This document shows positions 35,235 to 44,420 of a DNA stretch of 55,988 nucleotides, piece after piece. The DNA is from Lacticaseibacillus hulanensis. Lineage in GTDB: Bacteria; Bacillota; Bacilli; Lactobacillales; Lactobacillaceae. The DNA lies in contig NZ_RRYD01000003.1 of assembly GCF_004010095.1 (NCBI RefSeq), forward strand, positions 1 to 55,988. The letters are read 5' to 3'. The translations under genes and the position numbers were made by a program. How positions within the stretch are numbered: position 1 is the stretch's first letter; every line of letters begins with the position of its first letter. The notes beneath the pieces are model-generated. The model did not search any database. It was not told the origin of the DNA and saw nothing but the letters and a program-made list of their open reading frames with translations.

Positions 35235-37571
35235 CTAGGCATCGGCTTTCTTAATTGGGGCAAAGGCCGCCAGTAGCCGCTTGATGCCCATGCCATCAAA
35301 GGCAATGTCGAGCTCCTGTTCCTCACCGACGCCGGTGACCTTGACGACCGTGCCGACACCCCACTTGCGGTGTTCAGCCTTGTCGCCAACCTTCCAGCTG
35401 ATTGCGCCGGCACCTGTTGTGGTGGGGCCGGTCACGCTGGCGCTGGTTGCGGCCGCCTGGCGACTGGCCGTGCGCCGCTGTGCGTAAGTATTCGCCCGGG
35501 AACCGGTGCTGACGGTGTTGTCGTGGCGGTAATCACTGCCGGCACTGTAACCACCGTTCCGGCCGTAATCCTGCCGGTTGATGAACGGAATGTCGCTCCG
35601 CTGCGCTGGTGCCCCCACCGTTTCGAGCAGGTTGTCGTCGATTTCGTCAATGAAGCGGCTGGCCGGATTGTTCTGGTGCTGGCCGTGGAACATGCGCGAG
35701 TACGCGTTGGTCAAAAACAGCTTCTTCTTGGCCCGGGTAATCCCCACGTAGGCCAGGCGCCGCTCTTCTTCCAGCTCGGTTTCGTCCATTGCCGCGCGCG
35801 ACAGCGGGAACAGGCCCTCTTCCATGCCGACCAGGAAGACAACGGGGAATTCCAGCCCCTTCGCCGCGTGCAGCGTCATCAGGGTCACTTCCTGCGCCCC
35901 CTCTTCGACCTCATCCACGTCGCTCACGAGGGACAATTCGCCGAGGAAGTCAGCGTAAATATCGGACTCCTCGTCTTCGGGTTCGTACTTGTCGTCGAAG
36001 GTCTTCGTCACGGTCAGCAGTTCTTCCAGGTTGTCCACCCGTGAATCAGCCTCCAGTGTGTGCTCATTGTGCAGGGCGTCAAGGTAGCCGCTGTCTTCCA
36101 GGATGGCGTTCATCAGGTCGGTGATTGACGCGCCGGTCTGCTTCTTCTTGCGCAGGTCCTCAATCATGGTGGCGAAACTGGCTAGTTCCTTGCGTGCACG
36201 GGTCGGGATGTTGCTCAACTCCACGTTTTGCGCGGCCTCAAGCAGGCTCCAGCCGTTCTCGTCGGCGAATTGGGCGAGCTTGTCCAGCGAGCTGGCGCCA
36301 ATCCCCCGCTTGGGTTCGTTGACAATGCGGCCAAAACTGAGGTTATCCACGGGGTTGACCACCAGCCCGAAGTAGGCCAGCGCGTCCCGGATTTCTTTGC
36401 GGTCGTAGAACTTGTGCCCGCCGACAATCTTGTACGGAATTGAGCTCTTGAGGAACGCCTCTTCAATGCTCCGGGACTGCGCGTTGGTCCGGTACAGGAT
36501 GGCGAAGTCGCCGTACTGGTACTTCTCCTGGCGCATCAGCGTCTCGATTTGACGAATCACGAAGTACGCCTCATCCCGGTCACTCTGGGCGCGGTAGTAC
36601 GTAATCTTGTCGCCGGTGCCGTTTTCGGTCCACAGGGTTTTGACCTGCCGCTTCGTATTGTTCTTGATGACCGCGTTGGCCGCATCCAGAATCGTCTGCG
36701 TGCTCCGGTAGTTCTGTTCCAGCAAGATTACCTGGGCGTCCTTGTAGTCCTTCTTGAAGTCCAGGATGTTCTGCATGTTGGCACCACGCCAGCCGTAGAT
36801 ACTCTGGTCGGCATCCCCGACAACACACAGGTTCCGGTAGCCGGCCGCCAGCATCTGCACCAGCTGGTACTGCGCTTCGTTGGTGTCTTGGTATTCATCG
36901 ACGTGCACGTAGCGGAACTTGCGCTGGTAGTAGCCCAGCGTTTCGGGATTCTGCCGGAACAAGATGATGGTCTGCATGATCAGGTCGTCAAAGTCGAGGG
37001 CCGAATCGGCGCGCAACCGGCGCTGGTATTCGGTGTAAACCTCGCTGACCACCTTGTCGAACGGGTTGCCGTTATTCGCGTGGTTCTTCGCGTAGTCTTC
37101 GGGGGTGAGCAGGTCATTCTTGGCGCTGGAAATGCTGCCGAGAATGGCCTTGGCGTCGAACTGCTTGGGGTCGATGTTCCGGGCACGCAAAATCTGCTTC
37201 ACGAGGGTGAGCTGCGCGGAGGTGTCGGTGATGGAAAAAGCGCGGTTGTAGCCGAGCTTCTCGATGTCGCGGCGCAAAATCCGCATGCACAGCGCGTGGA
37301 AGGTCGAGACCCACACGTCCCGCGCCGTTTCCTCATCAAGCAGCTTGCCAATCCGTTCCTTCATTTCGCGGGCGGCCTTGTTCGTGAAGGTGATGGCCAG
37401 CACGTTCCAGGGGTTAACCCCCTTGTCCTCAATCAGGTACGCGACCCGGTGCGTCAGGACCCGGGTCTTCCCGGAGCCGGCACCAGCCATGATGAGCACC
37501 GGTCCCTCCGTCGCAAGCACTGCCTCACTTTGCTTATCGTTCATGCCCTTCAGTAATACTTGTTCGCCCAT
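35235..37571 (-). CDS. pcrA: ATP-dependent DNA helicase PcrA (UvrD/Rep family)
   Basis: 778 residues from the ATG at 37571, with AAAGGA 7-8 bases upstream. Superfamily 1A helicase motifs are in order: Q motif near MNDKQSEAV, Walker A AGAGSGKT, Walker B VDEYQDTN, motif III GDADQSIYGWRGA, then motif V/VI region VTLMTLHAAKGLEFP and EERRLAYVGITRAKK. The C-terminal part carries a low-complexity Arg/Ala/Thr linker and a small Tudor-like domain (KVGDKAEHRKWGVGTV) that in Bacillus contacts RNA polymerase. It functions in plasmid replication, repair and removal of RecA. Confidence 0.97.
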   Translation of the reverse strand: MGEQVLLKGMNDKQSEAVLATEGPVLIMAGAGSGKTRVLTHRVAYLIEDKGVNPWNVLAITFTNKAAREMKERIGKLLDEETARDVWVSTFHALCMRILRRDIEKLGYNRAFSITDTSAQLTLVKQILRARNIDPKQFDAKAILGSISSAKNDLLTPEDYAKNHANNGNPFDKVVSEVYTEYQRRLRADSALDFDDLIMQTIILFRQNPETLGYYQRKFRYVHVDEYQDTNEAQYQLVQMLAAGYRNLCVVGDADQSIYGWRGANMQNILDFKKDYKDAQVILLEQNYRSTQTILDAANAVIKNNTKRQVKTLWTENGTGDKITYYRAQSDRDEAYFVIRQIETLMRQEKYQYGDFAILYRTNAQSRSIEEAFLKSSIPYKIVGGHKFYDRKEIRDALAYFGLVVNPVDNLSFGRIVNEPKRGIGASSLDKLAQFADENGWSLLEAAQNVELSNIPTRARKELASFATMIEDLRKKKQTGASITDLMNAILEDSGYLDALHNEHTLEADSRVDNLEELLTVTKTFDDKYEPEDEESDIYADFLGELSLVSDVDEVEEGAQEVTLMTLHAAKGLEFPVVFLVGMEEGLFPLSRAAMDETELEEERRLAYVGITRAKKKLFLTNAYSRMFHGQHQNNPASRFIDEIDDNLLETVGAPAQRSDIPFINRQDYGRNGGYSAGSDYRHDNTVSTGSRANTYAQRRTASRQAAATSASVTGPTTTGAGAISWKVGDKAEHRKWGVGTVVKVTGVGEEQELDIAFDGMGIKRLLAAFAPIKKADA

Positions 37572-37632
37572 GATACGTCCTTTCACACTTCCGTCAGCAC
37601 CGCCGCCGGAACCTCTTTATTTCTTGCTTTCC

Positions 37633-37661
37633 ATTTTACCAAACATTTGCACGCCATTACA
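37633..37661 (-). promoter_or_regulatory. Promoter of the pcrA-ligA-camS series
   Basis: On the minus strand: TGTAAT (-35, 37661-37656), a 17-base spacer and TAAAAT (37638-37633) preceded by TGG, an extended -10. Confidence 0.55.
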
Positions 37662-37684
37662 GGGTTGACAACGCGCCGCGACTT

Positions 37685-38431
37685 TCAACTATCGCGCCGG
37701 CAAAACACCAGCTTGGTCGCCGTCGACCGCGCCTCGTCAAACCGGTACTGCGGGTGGTCGAACTGGCACACCCCAGAGAGCGTGTTAATTTGATTCTCGG
37801 CGAGGTAGCGCACCATCGCCCCACGCGCCATTTTGGCCTGCGTCGCCCGCGTCTTGAACTTGCCGTCCACCACCTGGCCGAAGACAATCTCTGTGAGTTG
37901 CTCACCGGGTTGCAGGTAATTCGTGATGGCCTTGCTGTACTCCTTCGAGGCCAAATTCAAAACGGGCTGGCTGAAATCAAGCGCATCGTGCAACCTGCTT
38001 CCCCAGAATGCATAGAGGTCCTTGGCCCCCGGCAGCGGCAATCGCGACTGCATCTCCAGCCGATACGGCACAATCGCATCGAACGGGCGCAGAACGCCGT
38101 AAAAGCCGGACAGGATGCGCAGATTCGTCTGCAGGTACCGCAGCGCCGGCGCCGTCAGCAGATCCGGGGCCATGTACTGGTACTGAATTCCGCTGAAGCC
38201 AAAGACGGCGGGCGTCGCCGCGTTCTCCAGATCGAGTTCCTGCAGCTGCCGGTACGCCTGCTGCGCCAGCTTGTCACTGCACCGCCACATTGTCTGGGCC
38301 TGACCCAGCGTGAGCGTACGCATCGCCGCAAGCAGCTGCCGCGTTGCCGGCAAAAACTGGGGCAGCGCGGTGGCCGTGAAACTGTCGGTGTCCACCACCA
38401 TCTTCTTTGCCGGAGCAATAATCATCTGCAC
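37685..38431 (-). CDS. yaaA: Peroxide stress protein YaaA (DUF328)
   Basis: 248 residues. GGAGG lies 9 bases before a GTG (38431) and 15 before the ATG (38425), so the GTG is favoured; the difference is two residues. The family signatures are IIAPAKKM at the start, FSGIQYQYM, the basic/aromatic stretch LRILSGFYGVLRPFDAIVPYRLEM and LNLASKEYSKAI. E. coli YaaA lowers intracellular iron under peroxide stress, and the fold binds DNA. It is upstream of pcrA on the same strand, about 110 bases away with its own promoter between. Confidence 0.92.
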   Translation of the reverse strand: MQMIIAPAKKMVVDTDSFTATALPQFLPATRQLLAAMRTLTLGQAQTMWRCSDKLAQQAYRQLQELDLENAATPAVFGFSGIQYQYMAPDLLTAPALRYLQTNLRILSGFYGVLRPFDAIVPYRLEMQSRLPLPGAKDLYAFWGSRLHDALDFSQPVLNLASKEYSKAITNYLQPGEQLTEIVFGQVVDGKFKTRATQAKMARGAMVRYLAENQINTLSGVCQFDHPQYRFDEARSTATKLVFCRRDS

Positions 38432-38557
38432 TACAGGGCACCTCCCATTCCTGGCCGCATCCATCAACATCTCGTCTCAACATTATCTAAGCAGTAAGTG
38501 GCAATCGTCAAGGCACTTGTGCGCGCGTTTTTCGGGTACGCGAACGCCAACCAATGC

Positions 38558-38600
38558 AAAAAAATAACCCGCAGCGGGGACTGGACGCCTCACTGCGGGT
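38558..38600 (-). terminator. Terminator of purB
   Basis: On the minus strand ACCCGCAG pairs with CTGCGGGT across an 18-base loop, followed by TATTTTTTT. Confidence 0.8.
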
Positions 38601-38632
38601 CATGCAAACAGCTATTAGGTTTTGCGTGTTAC

Positions 38633-39928
38633 TTAGAGCCCAACGCGCGCGAAGATTTCGTCGACGTGCTGCAGGTGGTAGTGGTAATCGAACGCATCCG
38701 CGATGTCCTCGGGCTTCAGCACCGCCGTGACCTTGGGGTTAGCCTCAATCAGCTTGCGGAAGTCCTTGCCCTCATCCCACGACTTAGCCGTCATTGGCTG
38801 GACGAGGTCATACGCCTCTTCCCGGCTCAGGCCGCCCTTATCAATCAGGGCGAGCATGAAGCGCTGGCTGTAGATCAGGCCGTGGGTCGCATTCATGTTC
38901 TGGAGCATCCGGTCCGGGAAGACGTCCAGGTTGGTCACGATGCCGGTGAACCGGTGCAGGATGTAATCGAGCAGGCCGGTTGCGTCCGGCAGCATCATCC
39001 GTTCAGCGGACGAGTGGCTGATGTCGCGTTCGTGCCAGAGGTTGATGTCTTCAAGCGCCGCCGTCTGGTAACCGCGAATGACGCGGGCCAGGCCGGAGAC
39101 GTTCTCGGACGAAATTGGGTTGCGCTTGTGCGGCATTGCCGAGCTCCCCTTTTGGCCCTTGTTGAAGTGTTCCTCAACTTCGTGGACCTCGGTGCGCTGC
39201 ATGTGCCGAATCTGGGTGGCAAAGCGTTCCACGGAACTAGCGATGAGCGCCAGCGTCTGGATGTAGCGGGCGTGCAGATCCCGCGGGAGCACCTGCGTCG
39301 AAATCTCCTGGGCGCGCAGACCGAGGTGTTCGGTCACGTAGGCCTCAACTGCTGGTGGCGTGTTGGCAAAGGTGCCGACCGCCCCGCTGATTTTGCCGGC
39401 CTCGACCTCATCGGCGGCCTCGTCAAAACGCGCGAGGTTCCGCTTCATCTCGGAGTACCAAGTTGCCAGCACGAGCCCGAACGTTGTTGGTTCGGCGTGC
39501 ACCCCGTGCGTCCGCCCCATCATTGGCGTGTTCTTGAATTCCTTGGCCCGTTTGCCCAGGATGTCAATGAGCGCCAAGATGTCGTCGCGCAAAATCGCGT
39601 CGGCCTGCTTGAACAGGATGCCCTGCGCCGTGTCCACCACGTCGGTACTGGTGAGCCCATAGTGCACCCACTTCTTCTCGGGGCCGAGGGTCTCGGACAC
39701 CGCACGGGTGAAGGCAACCACGTCGTGCCGCGTTTCGAGTTCAATGCGGGCAACTTCATCGGGATCAACGGATGCGTTCGCCCGCACCGCCTTCGCGTCT
39801 GCCTCCGGGATAATCCCTAGTGCAGCGTGTGCTTCAACAGCAAGAATCTCAACTTCAAGCCAAGCCTGGTAACGGTTAGCTTCAGTCCAAACGGCCGCCA
39901 TCTCTGGTCGGCTGTAGCGTGAAATCAA
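38633..39928 (-). CDS. purB: Adenylosuccinate lyase
   Basis: 431 residues from a TTG start (39928-39926) that has AGGAGG 7 bases upstream and gives the conserved N-terminus [10 protein letters not shown]; the upstream ATG at 39982 has no ribosome site and adds a foreign leader. The fumarase-superfamily signature [10 protein letters not shown] is present (about residue 263), as are [10 protein letters not shown] and [14 protein letters not shown]. It releases fumarate in two steps of purine synthesis (SAICAR to AICAR, adenylosuccinate to AMP). Downstream partner of the divergent purK-like gene. Confidence 0.96.
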   Translation of the reverse strand: MISRYSRPEMAAVWTEANRYQAWLEVEILAVEAHAALGIIPEADAKAVRANASVDPDEVARIELETRHDVVAFTRAVSETLGPEKKWVHYGLTSTDVVDTAQGILFKQADAILRDDILALIDILGKRAKEFKNTPMMGRTHGVHAEPTTFGLVLATWYSEMKRNLARFDEAADEVEAGKISGAVGTFANTPPAVEAYVTEHLGLRAQEISTQVLPRDLHARYIQTLALIASSVERFATQIRHMQRTEVHEVEEHFNKGQKGSSAMPHKRNPISSENVSGLARVIRGYQTAALEDINLWHERDISHSSAERMMLPDATGLLDYILHRFTGIVTNLDVFPDRMLQNMNATHGLIYSQRFMLALIDKGGLSREEAYDLVQPMTAKSWDEGKDFRKLIEANPKVTAVLKPEDIADAFDYHYHLQHVDEIFARVGL

Positions 39929-40115
39929 TTTTAATCCTCCTAATTTGTTCAGGCAGCAACGGCAATTCACCGCATTCACCACGAGCTGCGCGGTAAATCA
40001 GGCGAACTACCCTCACTTGACAAGAGGCACTGGCAACCAGCACCCCGCCAACACACAACAACAGTTAGAAATCTACGTTAACACCGCGCGTTAATGCGCC
40101 CAACGTATTCGAAAT

Positions 40116-41222
40116 TCACTGGATATTGAACACCTCAGTCGCGGCGAGCGAACTGAAGGCGTGCTTGAGCGGTCCAGGAACAATTAACTCGCCGACAGGA
40201 TCTTCGCCGGCAGGGAAAAATTGCCACTGCCAATCCGGTTTAATCTGGATTTGCGTCGCGACTGCTTCCATCTGGCGCCGCTGCAGTGGCAATAAGACGG
40301 CCTCACCCTTCACCGGGATGGTCGGGATTGGCCAACCGGCGATTGCCCGCATGTGCAGGGCGTACTGCGTGGTATTCGTGATGCCCCGCAGCACATCCCC
40401 GCCGAGCCGCGGCCCAGGGGACAGGCGCTTCACGTACAGGCCGCCCTCTGCAGTGTAGAAGAACTCGATGGCAAACACGCCCGTGTAATCGATGCGGCCC
40501 GCCACCTTCTCGGCAATCCGCAGAATCTCCATGAAGGCGTCGTCCTCAATCTGGGCGGGGGCAATCGTGGCCGTGAGCACGTGGTGGTCGTGCTGGTTTT
40601 CAACAACGGGGAACACCTGCAGCCCGTCCGGCGTCTTCACGCAGGTAACGGCAAGCTCACGCGGCTTTTTGAGCCAGGCCTCGTAGATGTACGGGCGCTT
40701 CTGCAACAGCCCGCGGGCCCGCCAGACGTCCACGTCGCTTTCGATGAGGAGCTGCTGATCGGCCCCAATCCCCTTTTGAATTGGTTTCAAAATCCCGGGG
40801 AAGCCGACCGTCGCAACCACCTTGTCGATATCGTCAGATGTGACCACCTGGCCGTACGGCAACACGTTCAGATTCAGGTCCTCGAGGAAGACCTTTTCCA
40901 GGTAACGGTCTTGGGTCATCGACAGAATATCCGTGCCACTGGGCAACTGGCGGGCGCTGAACATATCGTCCAGCATGTCGGCGTCGACAATTTTTTCGTC
41001 ACTGAACGTAATCACCGAGCACACCGACTGCAAGCGCGCGTACGCCGCCCGGTCGGTGCCCACAATGCGGATGTCCGCCGCCTTGAGCGCCACCGCATCC
41101 GCGGTTTCGGCCATGACGGCGACTCGCATCCCGATGTGGCTTGCGGACCTTGCCAGCTGGTAGGCACCAATATCGCCACCAATGATGCCAATGGTCGCCC
41201 CTGGAGCAATGAATTCTGGCAT
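40116..41222 (-). CDS. Divergent PurK-like ATP-grasp protein
   Basis: 368 residues, the length of PurK (N5-carboxyaminoimidazole ribonucleotide synthase). The ATP-grasp core can be followed: GFPGILKPIQKGIGADQQ, a long middle domain with VFPVVENQHDHH, then YTGVFAIEFFYTAEGGLYV. But landmark motifs are altered: the expected GGGQLG in the N-terminal fold reads GGDIGAYQ, and the end motif (N-E-I/A-P-R-P-H-N-S-G) reads VKRLSPGPRLGG. No purE is near. It could be a degraded PurK or another ATP-grasp ligase. It lies 187 bases upstream of purB, with a cre site and palindromes upstream. Confidence 0.75.
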   Translation of the reverse strand: MPEFIAPGATIGIIGGDIGAYQLARSASHIGMRVAVMAETADAVALKAADIRIVGTDRAAYARLQSVCSVITFSDEKIVDADMLDDMFSARQLPSGTDILSMTQDRYLEKVFLEDLNLNVLPYGQVVTSDDIDKVVATVGFPGILKPIQKGIGADQQLLIESDVDVWRARGLLQKRPYIYEAWLKKPRELAVTCVKTPDGLQVFPVVENQHDHHVLTATIAPAQIEDDAFMEILRIAEKVAGRIDYTGVFAIEFFYTAEGGLYVKRLSPGPRLGGDVLRGITNTTQYALHMRAIAGWPIPTIPVKGEAVLLPLQRRQMEAVATQIQIKPDWQWQFFPAGEDPVGELIVPGPLKHAFSSLAATEVFNIQ

Positions 41223-41255
41223 AGAGCAATTCCCCCTCAGTCGTGTGGCAACTAA

Positions 41256-41269
41256 CGCAAACGTTTACA
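41256..41269 (-). promoter_or_regulatory. cre-like site upstream of the purK-like gene
   Basis: On the minus strand TGTAAACGTTTGCG matches the cre consensus at 13 of 14 positions. It lies 34-47 bases upstream of the start codon. Confidence 0.55.
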
Positions 41270-41422
41270 GTTGCCCCACATGTTTATAGATTCGAAAGTT
41301 TGAATTCTTTTTATCCTATAAACAATTAAACGACACACCGGTAGTTTCGTCCACCAATGTGCCGTTATTTATTTGTGAAAGAACTAATTTGTATCGAAAA
41401 CTTAATCCGCAAACTTGCTTTG

Positions 41423-42748
41423 CTAATCGTCGTTCTCGTTCAGTCCTGCTTTACTTTCCATTTCCGGCTGCGGCTTCTTCGCGTTGAACAGCAAATTCAA
41501 AATCACCGCGGAGAGGCTCGCCATCAAGATCCCGGACGAGCAGAACAGTTGCAGGGTCTTCGGCAGGAACTGCACGATTTCGGGTTGCACCGTCACGCCG
41601 AGGCCGAGGCCGATGGAAATGGCGGCAACCAGTAAGTTCTTGTCGTTCTGGAAGTCCACCTGCTGGAGCATGCGGATACCCTGCACCGCAACCATCCCGA
41701 ACATGACGAGCATGGCACCACCTAAAACGGGCGCGGGGATGATTGTCGCCAGCGCCCCGGCCTTGGGCAACAGACCCAGCAGGACGAGGAAGCCGGCCGA
41801 GTAGATGACGGGCTTGCGGCTCTTAATGCCGGACAGCTGCACCAGGCCAACGTTCTGGCTGAACGTGGTGTACGGGAAGGTGTTGAACAACCCGCCGAGC
41901 ATAACGGCGAGCCCTTCCGCCCGGTAGCCGCGCTTCAGGTCGTCCTCGCCAATCTTGCGGTTCATGATGTCCCCGAGGGCGAAGAACACCCCAGTGCTTT
42001 CAACCATGGACACCAGTGAAATGAGGACCATGGTCAAAATGCTGCTCCACTCGAACTTCGGGACCCCGAAGTAAAATGGCGTTGGCACGTGGAACCAGTG
42101 GGCCTGCGCAACTGGGTCGAGGCTGACCATCCCCATCGCCCCCGCAATTGTGGTGCCGACGATGAGGCCAATCAGGATGGCGATGGAGCGGATGAACCCG
42201 CGGCCCCACACGTTAATGGCCAGAATCAGCAGCACGGTGACAACCCCGAGCAACAGGTTTTGCATGCTGCCGAAGCTCTTGGCCGCTGTGTTCCCGCCCC
42301 CAATGTTCTGGAAGGCCACGGGAATCAGCGACAGCCCGATGACGGTGATGAGGGTCCCGGTGACCAGTGGTGGGAAGAGCTTGCGCACCTTCGCAAATAA
42401 GCCACTGATTAGAAAAACGAAGAAGCCGGCCGCAATGATGGCCCCGTACATGGTCTGAAAATCGTACTTCTGGCCAATCATAATCAGGGGCGTGACCGCC
42501 TGGACGGCACAGCCGAGGATAACCGGCAAGCCAATCCCGAACACCTTGTTGGCAAACACCTGGAGGAACGTCGCAACTCCGCACATGAAGATGTCGATGG
42601 ACACCAGGTAGGTCATCTGCTCGGAGCTAAAGTGGAGCGAGGCCCCAATCAGGATGGGCACGAGGACGGAACCGGAATACATGGCGAGCAGGTGTTGCAA
42701 CCCCAGAACCGCGGCCTTGGGGTTCGATACGTCTTGATTACGTTCCAT
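41423..42748 (-). CDS. pbuX: Xanthine permease (NCS2/NAT family)
   Basis: 441 residues; a GGAGG lies 5 bases before the ATG at 42748, within the end of xpt. About 12-14 hydrophobic segments can be counted. Family landmarks are LGLQHLLAMYSGSVLVPI at the start and, near the middle, the conserved segment TTFSQNVGLVQLSGIKSRKPV. It imports xanthine by proton symport. Eight bases separate it from xpt, so both are co-transcribed and probably translationally coupled. Confidence 0.95.
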   Translation of the reverse strand: MERNQDVSNPKAAVLGLQHLLAMYSGSVLVPILIGASLHFSSEQMTYLVSIDIFMCGVATFLQVFANKVFGIGLPVILGCAVQAVTPLIMIGQKYDFQTMYGAIIAAGFFVFLISGLFAKVRKLFPPLVTGTLITVIGLSLIPVAFQNIGGGNTAAKSFGSMQNLLLGVVTVLLILAINVWGRGFIRSIAILIGLIVGTTIAGAMGMVSLDPVAQAHWFHVPTPFYFGVPKFEWSSILTMVLISLVSMVESTGVFFALGDIMNRKIGEDDLKRGYRAEGLAVMLGGLFNTFPYTTFSQNVGLVQLSGIKSRKPVIYSAGFLVLLGLLPKAGALATIIPAPVLGGAMLVMFGMVAVQGIRMLQQVDFQNDKNLLVAAISIGLGLGVTVQPEIVQFLPKTLQLFCSSGILMASLSAVILNLLFNAKKPQPEMESKAGLNENDD

Positions 42749-42756
42749 GGTGCCTC

Positions 42757-43341
42757 CTATGCGTCCTGCTCGTCCGCGAAGACGACCTGGCCGTTCTCGA
42801 ATGCGGCAATCCGGGCAAGTGAAACCACGCGGACACCCTGGTCGTCAAACATCTTGCGGCCCTTCTGGAAGGTCTTTTCAATCACAATCCCGGCGCCAAC
42901 GGTTTCAGCCCCGGCCTGCTTAATAATCTCGGTCAATCCCTGGACCGCCTGGCCGTTCGCGAGGAAGTCATCAATGATGAGGACCTTGTCGTCAGCGCTC
43001 AGGAACTTCTTGGCGATGGCAATCGTGTTACTGGTCTGTTTGGTGAAAGAGTAGACGGTTGCGGTGAACATGTCGTCCTTTAACGTGAGCGACTTGTGCT
43101 TGCGTGCGAAGACTAATGGCACGTGAAACGCCATTGCCGTTGCGAGTGCTGGGGCAATCCCAGAACTTTCAACCGTCAAAATCTTGGTAATCTTGGTGTC
43201 CTTGAACTGGCGATAAAATTCTTGGCCCACAGCCGACATTAGGTCTGGGTCGACCTGGTGGTTCAGAAAATTATCAACCTTGAGCACATCCGTGCCCAGA
43301 ACAACCCCGTCTTTACGAATCCGATCTTCAAGCAGCTTCAC
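42757..43341 (-). CDS. xpt: Xanthine phosphoribosyltransferase
   Basis: 194 residues from a GTG start (43341-43339), with GGAGGG 9 bases upstream. The type I PRTase core includes the PRPP loop [17 protein letters not shown] and the start [25 protein letters not shown]. It makes XMP from xanthine and PRPP. The gene forms the xpt-pbuX operon typical of Firmicutes. No guanine riboswitch was found in the leader; instead PurBox-like motifs lie upstream. Confidence 0.95.
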   Translation of the reverse strand: MKLLEDRIRKDGVVLGTDVLKVDNFLNHQVDPDLMSAVGQEFYRQFKDTKITKILTVESSGIAPALATAMAFHVPLVFARKHKSLTLKDDMFTATVYSFTKQTSNTIAIAKKFLSADDKVLIIDDFLANGQAVQGLTEIIKQAGAETVGAGIVIEKTFQKGRKMFDDQGVRVVSLARIAAFENGQVVFADEQDA

Positions 43342-43391
43342 CCGAATATCCCTCCACTTTTACATATATTTTTGTCTTAAGATTGTTATCT

Positions 43392-43420
43392 AGATTACCA
43401 CAAAGGAAGCTGGCTTACAA
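43392..43420 (-). promoter_or_regulatory. xpt-pbuX promoter
   Basis: On the minus strand: TTGTAA (43420-43415), a 17-base spacer and TAATCT (43397-43392). Confidence 0.5.
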
Positions 43421-43500
43421 ACGAATATCATGTACGTTAATCAAGTTTTCATTCGGATATATTACCTTTTTCGCCAAAACAGCCGGCTATATTCGTTAAT
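43421..43500 (-). promoter_or_regulatory. PurBox-like sites upstream of xpt
   Basis: ACGAATATC (43421-43429), ATTCGGATAT (43451-43460; minus-strand ATATCCGAAT) and TATTCGTTAAT (43490-43500) share the CGAAY core of PurR boxes (AWWWCCGAACWWT in lactococci, ACGAAC in Bacillus). They lie just upstream of the -35 box. PurR control of xpt-pbuX is known in related bacteria; here it is inferred. Confidence 0.55.
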
Positions 43501-43566
43501 TCCCGTCAAAATGCAAATAATGGCGTTTTCATCCGGGCCAAATCGATTGGGATTGCGTTTGTGCAT

Positions 43567-43597
43567 CAAAAAAAGCCGTACATTCATCATGTCGGCC
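43567..43597 (-). terminator. Terminator of the glucosaminidase gene
   Basis: On the minus strand GCCGACAT pairs with ATGTaCGGC, followed by TTTTTTT; about 50 bases after the glucosaminidase stop. Confidence 0.8.
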
Positions 43598-43646
43598 TTG
43601 CCATATTGCGTCATTTACCAAGGAGGCGCCACTCACGGGTTCACCA

Positions 43647-44273
43647 TTATTTGGTGCCGTCGTATTTTTCCAGGTGGTACTGCTCGACCACCCGAATGAT
43701 TTTCTGGGCGTACTGGGGGTCGGTGGCGTACCCCGACTTCTGCAGGGCCGTTGCCGCCGCCTGGTAATCGCGGGCCCGAATCACGCTGACGTACTGGTGC
43801 GCGTTCCAGGTGGTGCCGTGCGCCAGGAGCTGGGCGTGCTCGCGCATCGAGGCGTAATCATCGGTGTAACTGCGAAAACGCGCGGTTACCGTCACCCACT
43901 TGCCGTTCTCGTACTCCTGCGTTGTGAGCTCCTGCCCGGCCTGATTGCTCTTGGCCTTCACCCCGAACAGGTTGTGGTACTTGGCCGCCAAGGTGCTGGT
44001 GCCCCAGTTGCTCTCGAGAATCGCCTGGGCAATGGTGATGCTGGGCAGGACGCCGTAATTCACCTTCAGGGTCTGCGCGTAAGGGGCCAAGTGCGCGATG
44101 AACGCATTCTTCTTGGCCAGCGTCGCCGCGCGCGAGGATGCCGCCGCTTCATCGGCCACCTGCACGCCGTGTTCATACTGGCCCACAACCGTCACGACCC
44201 CCACCATCAGGGCAATCACCACGGCCATAATGCCAACATAGTTCCCGCCATTTTTGCGTCTGCGCCTTGCCAC
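43647..44273 (-). CDS. Endo-beta-N-acetylglucosaminidase (GH73), membrane-anchored
   Basis: 208 residues from the GTG at 44273, with GGAGG about 8 bases upstream; the ATG at 44330 has a poor context. The basic start RRRRK and one helix (about 12-31) indicate an uncleaved anchor or signal. The GH73 domain follows: SITIAQAILESNWGTS with catalytic Glu87, NLFGVKA, and the segment FRSYTDDYASMREHAQLL. The C-terminus is YATDPQYAQKIIRVVEQY, as in LytG/AcmA-type enzymes. It cleaves the peptidoglycan glycan strand. No cell-wall-binding repeats are present. Confidence 0.92.
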   Translation of the reverse strand: MARRRRKNGGNYVGIMAVVIALMVGVVTVVGQYEHGVQVADEAAASSRAATLAKKNAFIAHLAPYAQTLKVNYGVLPSITIAQAILESNWGTSTLAAKYHNLFGVKAKSNQAGQELTTQEYENGKWVTVTARFRSYTDDYASMREHAQLLAHGTTWNAHQYVSVIRARDYQAAATALQKSGYATDPQYAQKIIRVVEQYHLEKYDGTK

Positions 44274-44420
44274 CTTACCACCTCCTTCAGGCAAAATTTC
44301 TTCTTCTAGAATACCACAGCCGCGGCACACTTCCGCGGGTCAATCTGTTAGTATTAGGTTAAAATACCGCCGCTGGGGCTGACACACCCTCAGCAGCGAC
44401 GCATCTACCTGGAGGTTTCC

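Noticed and set aside
43342-43420. Guanine/xanthine riboswitch before xpt
   Set aside because: The conserved purine-aptamer core sequences and paired arms were not found, and the leader is short.
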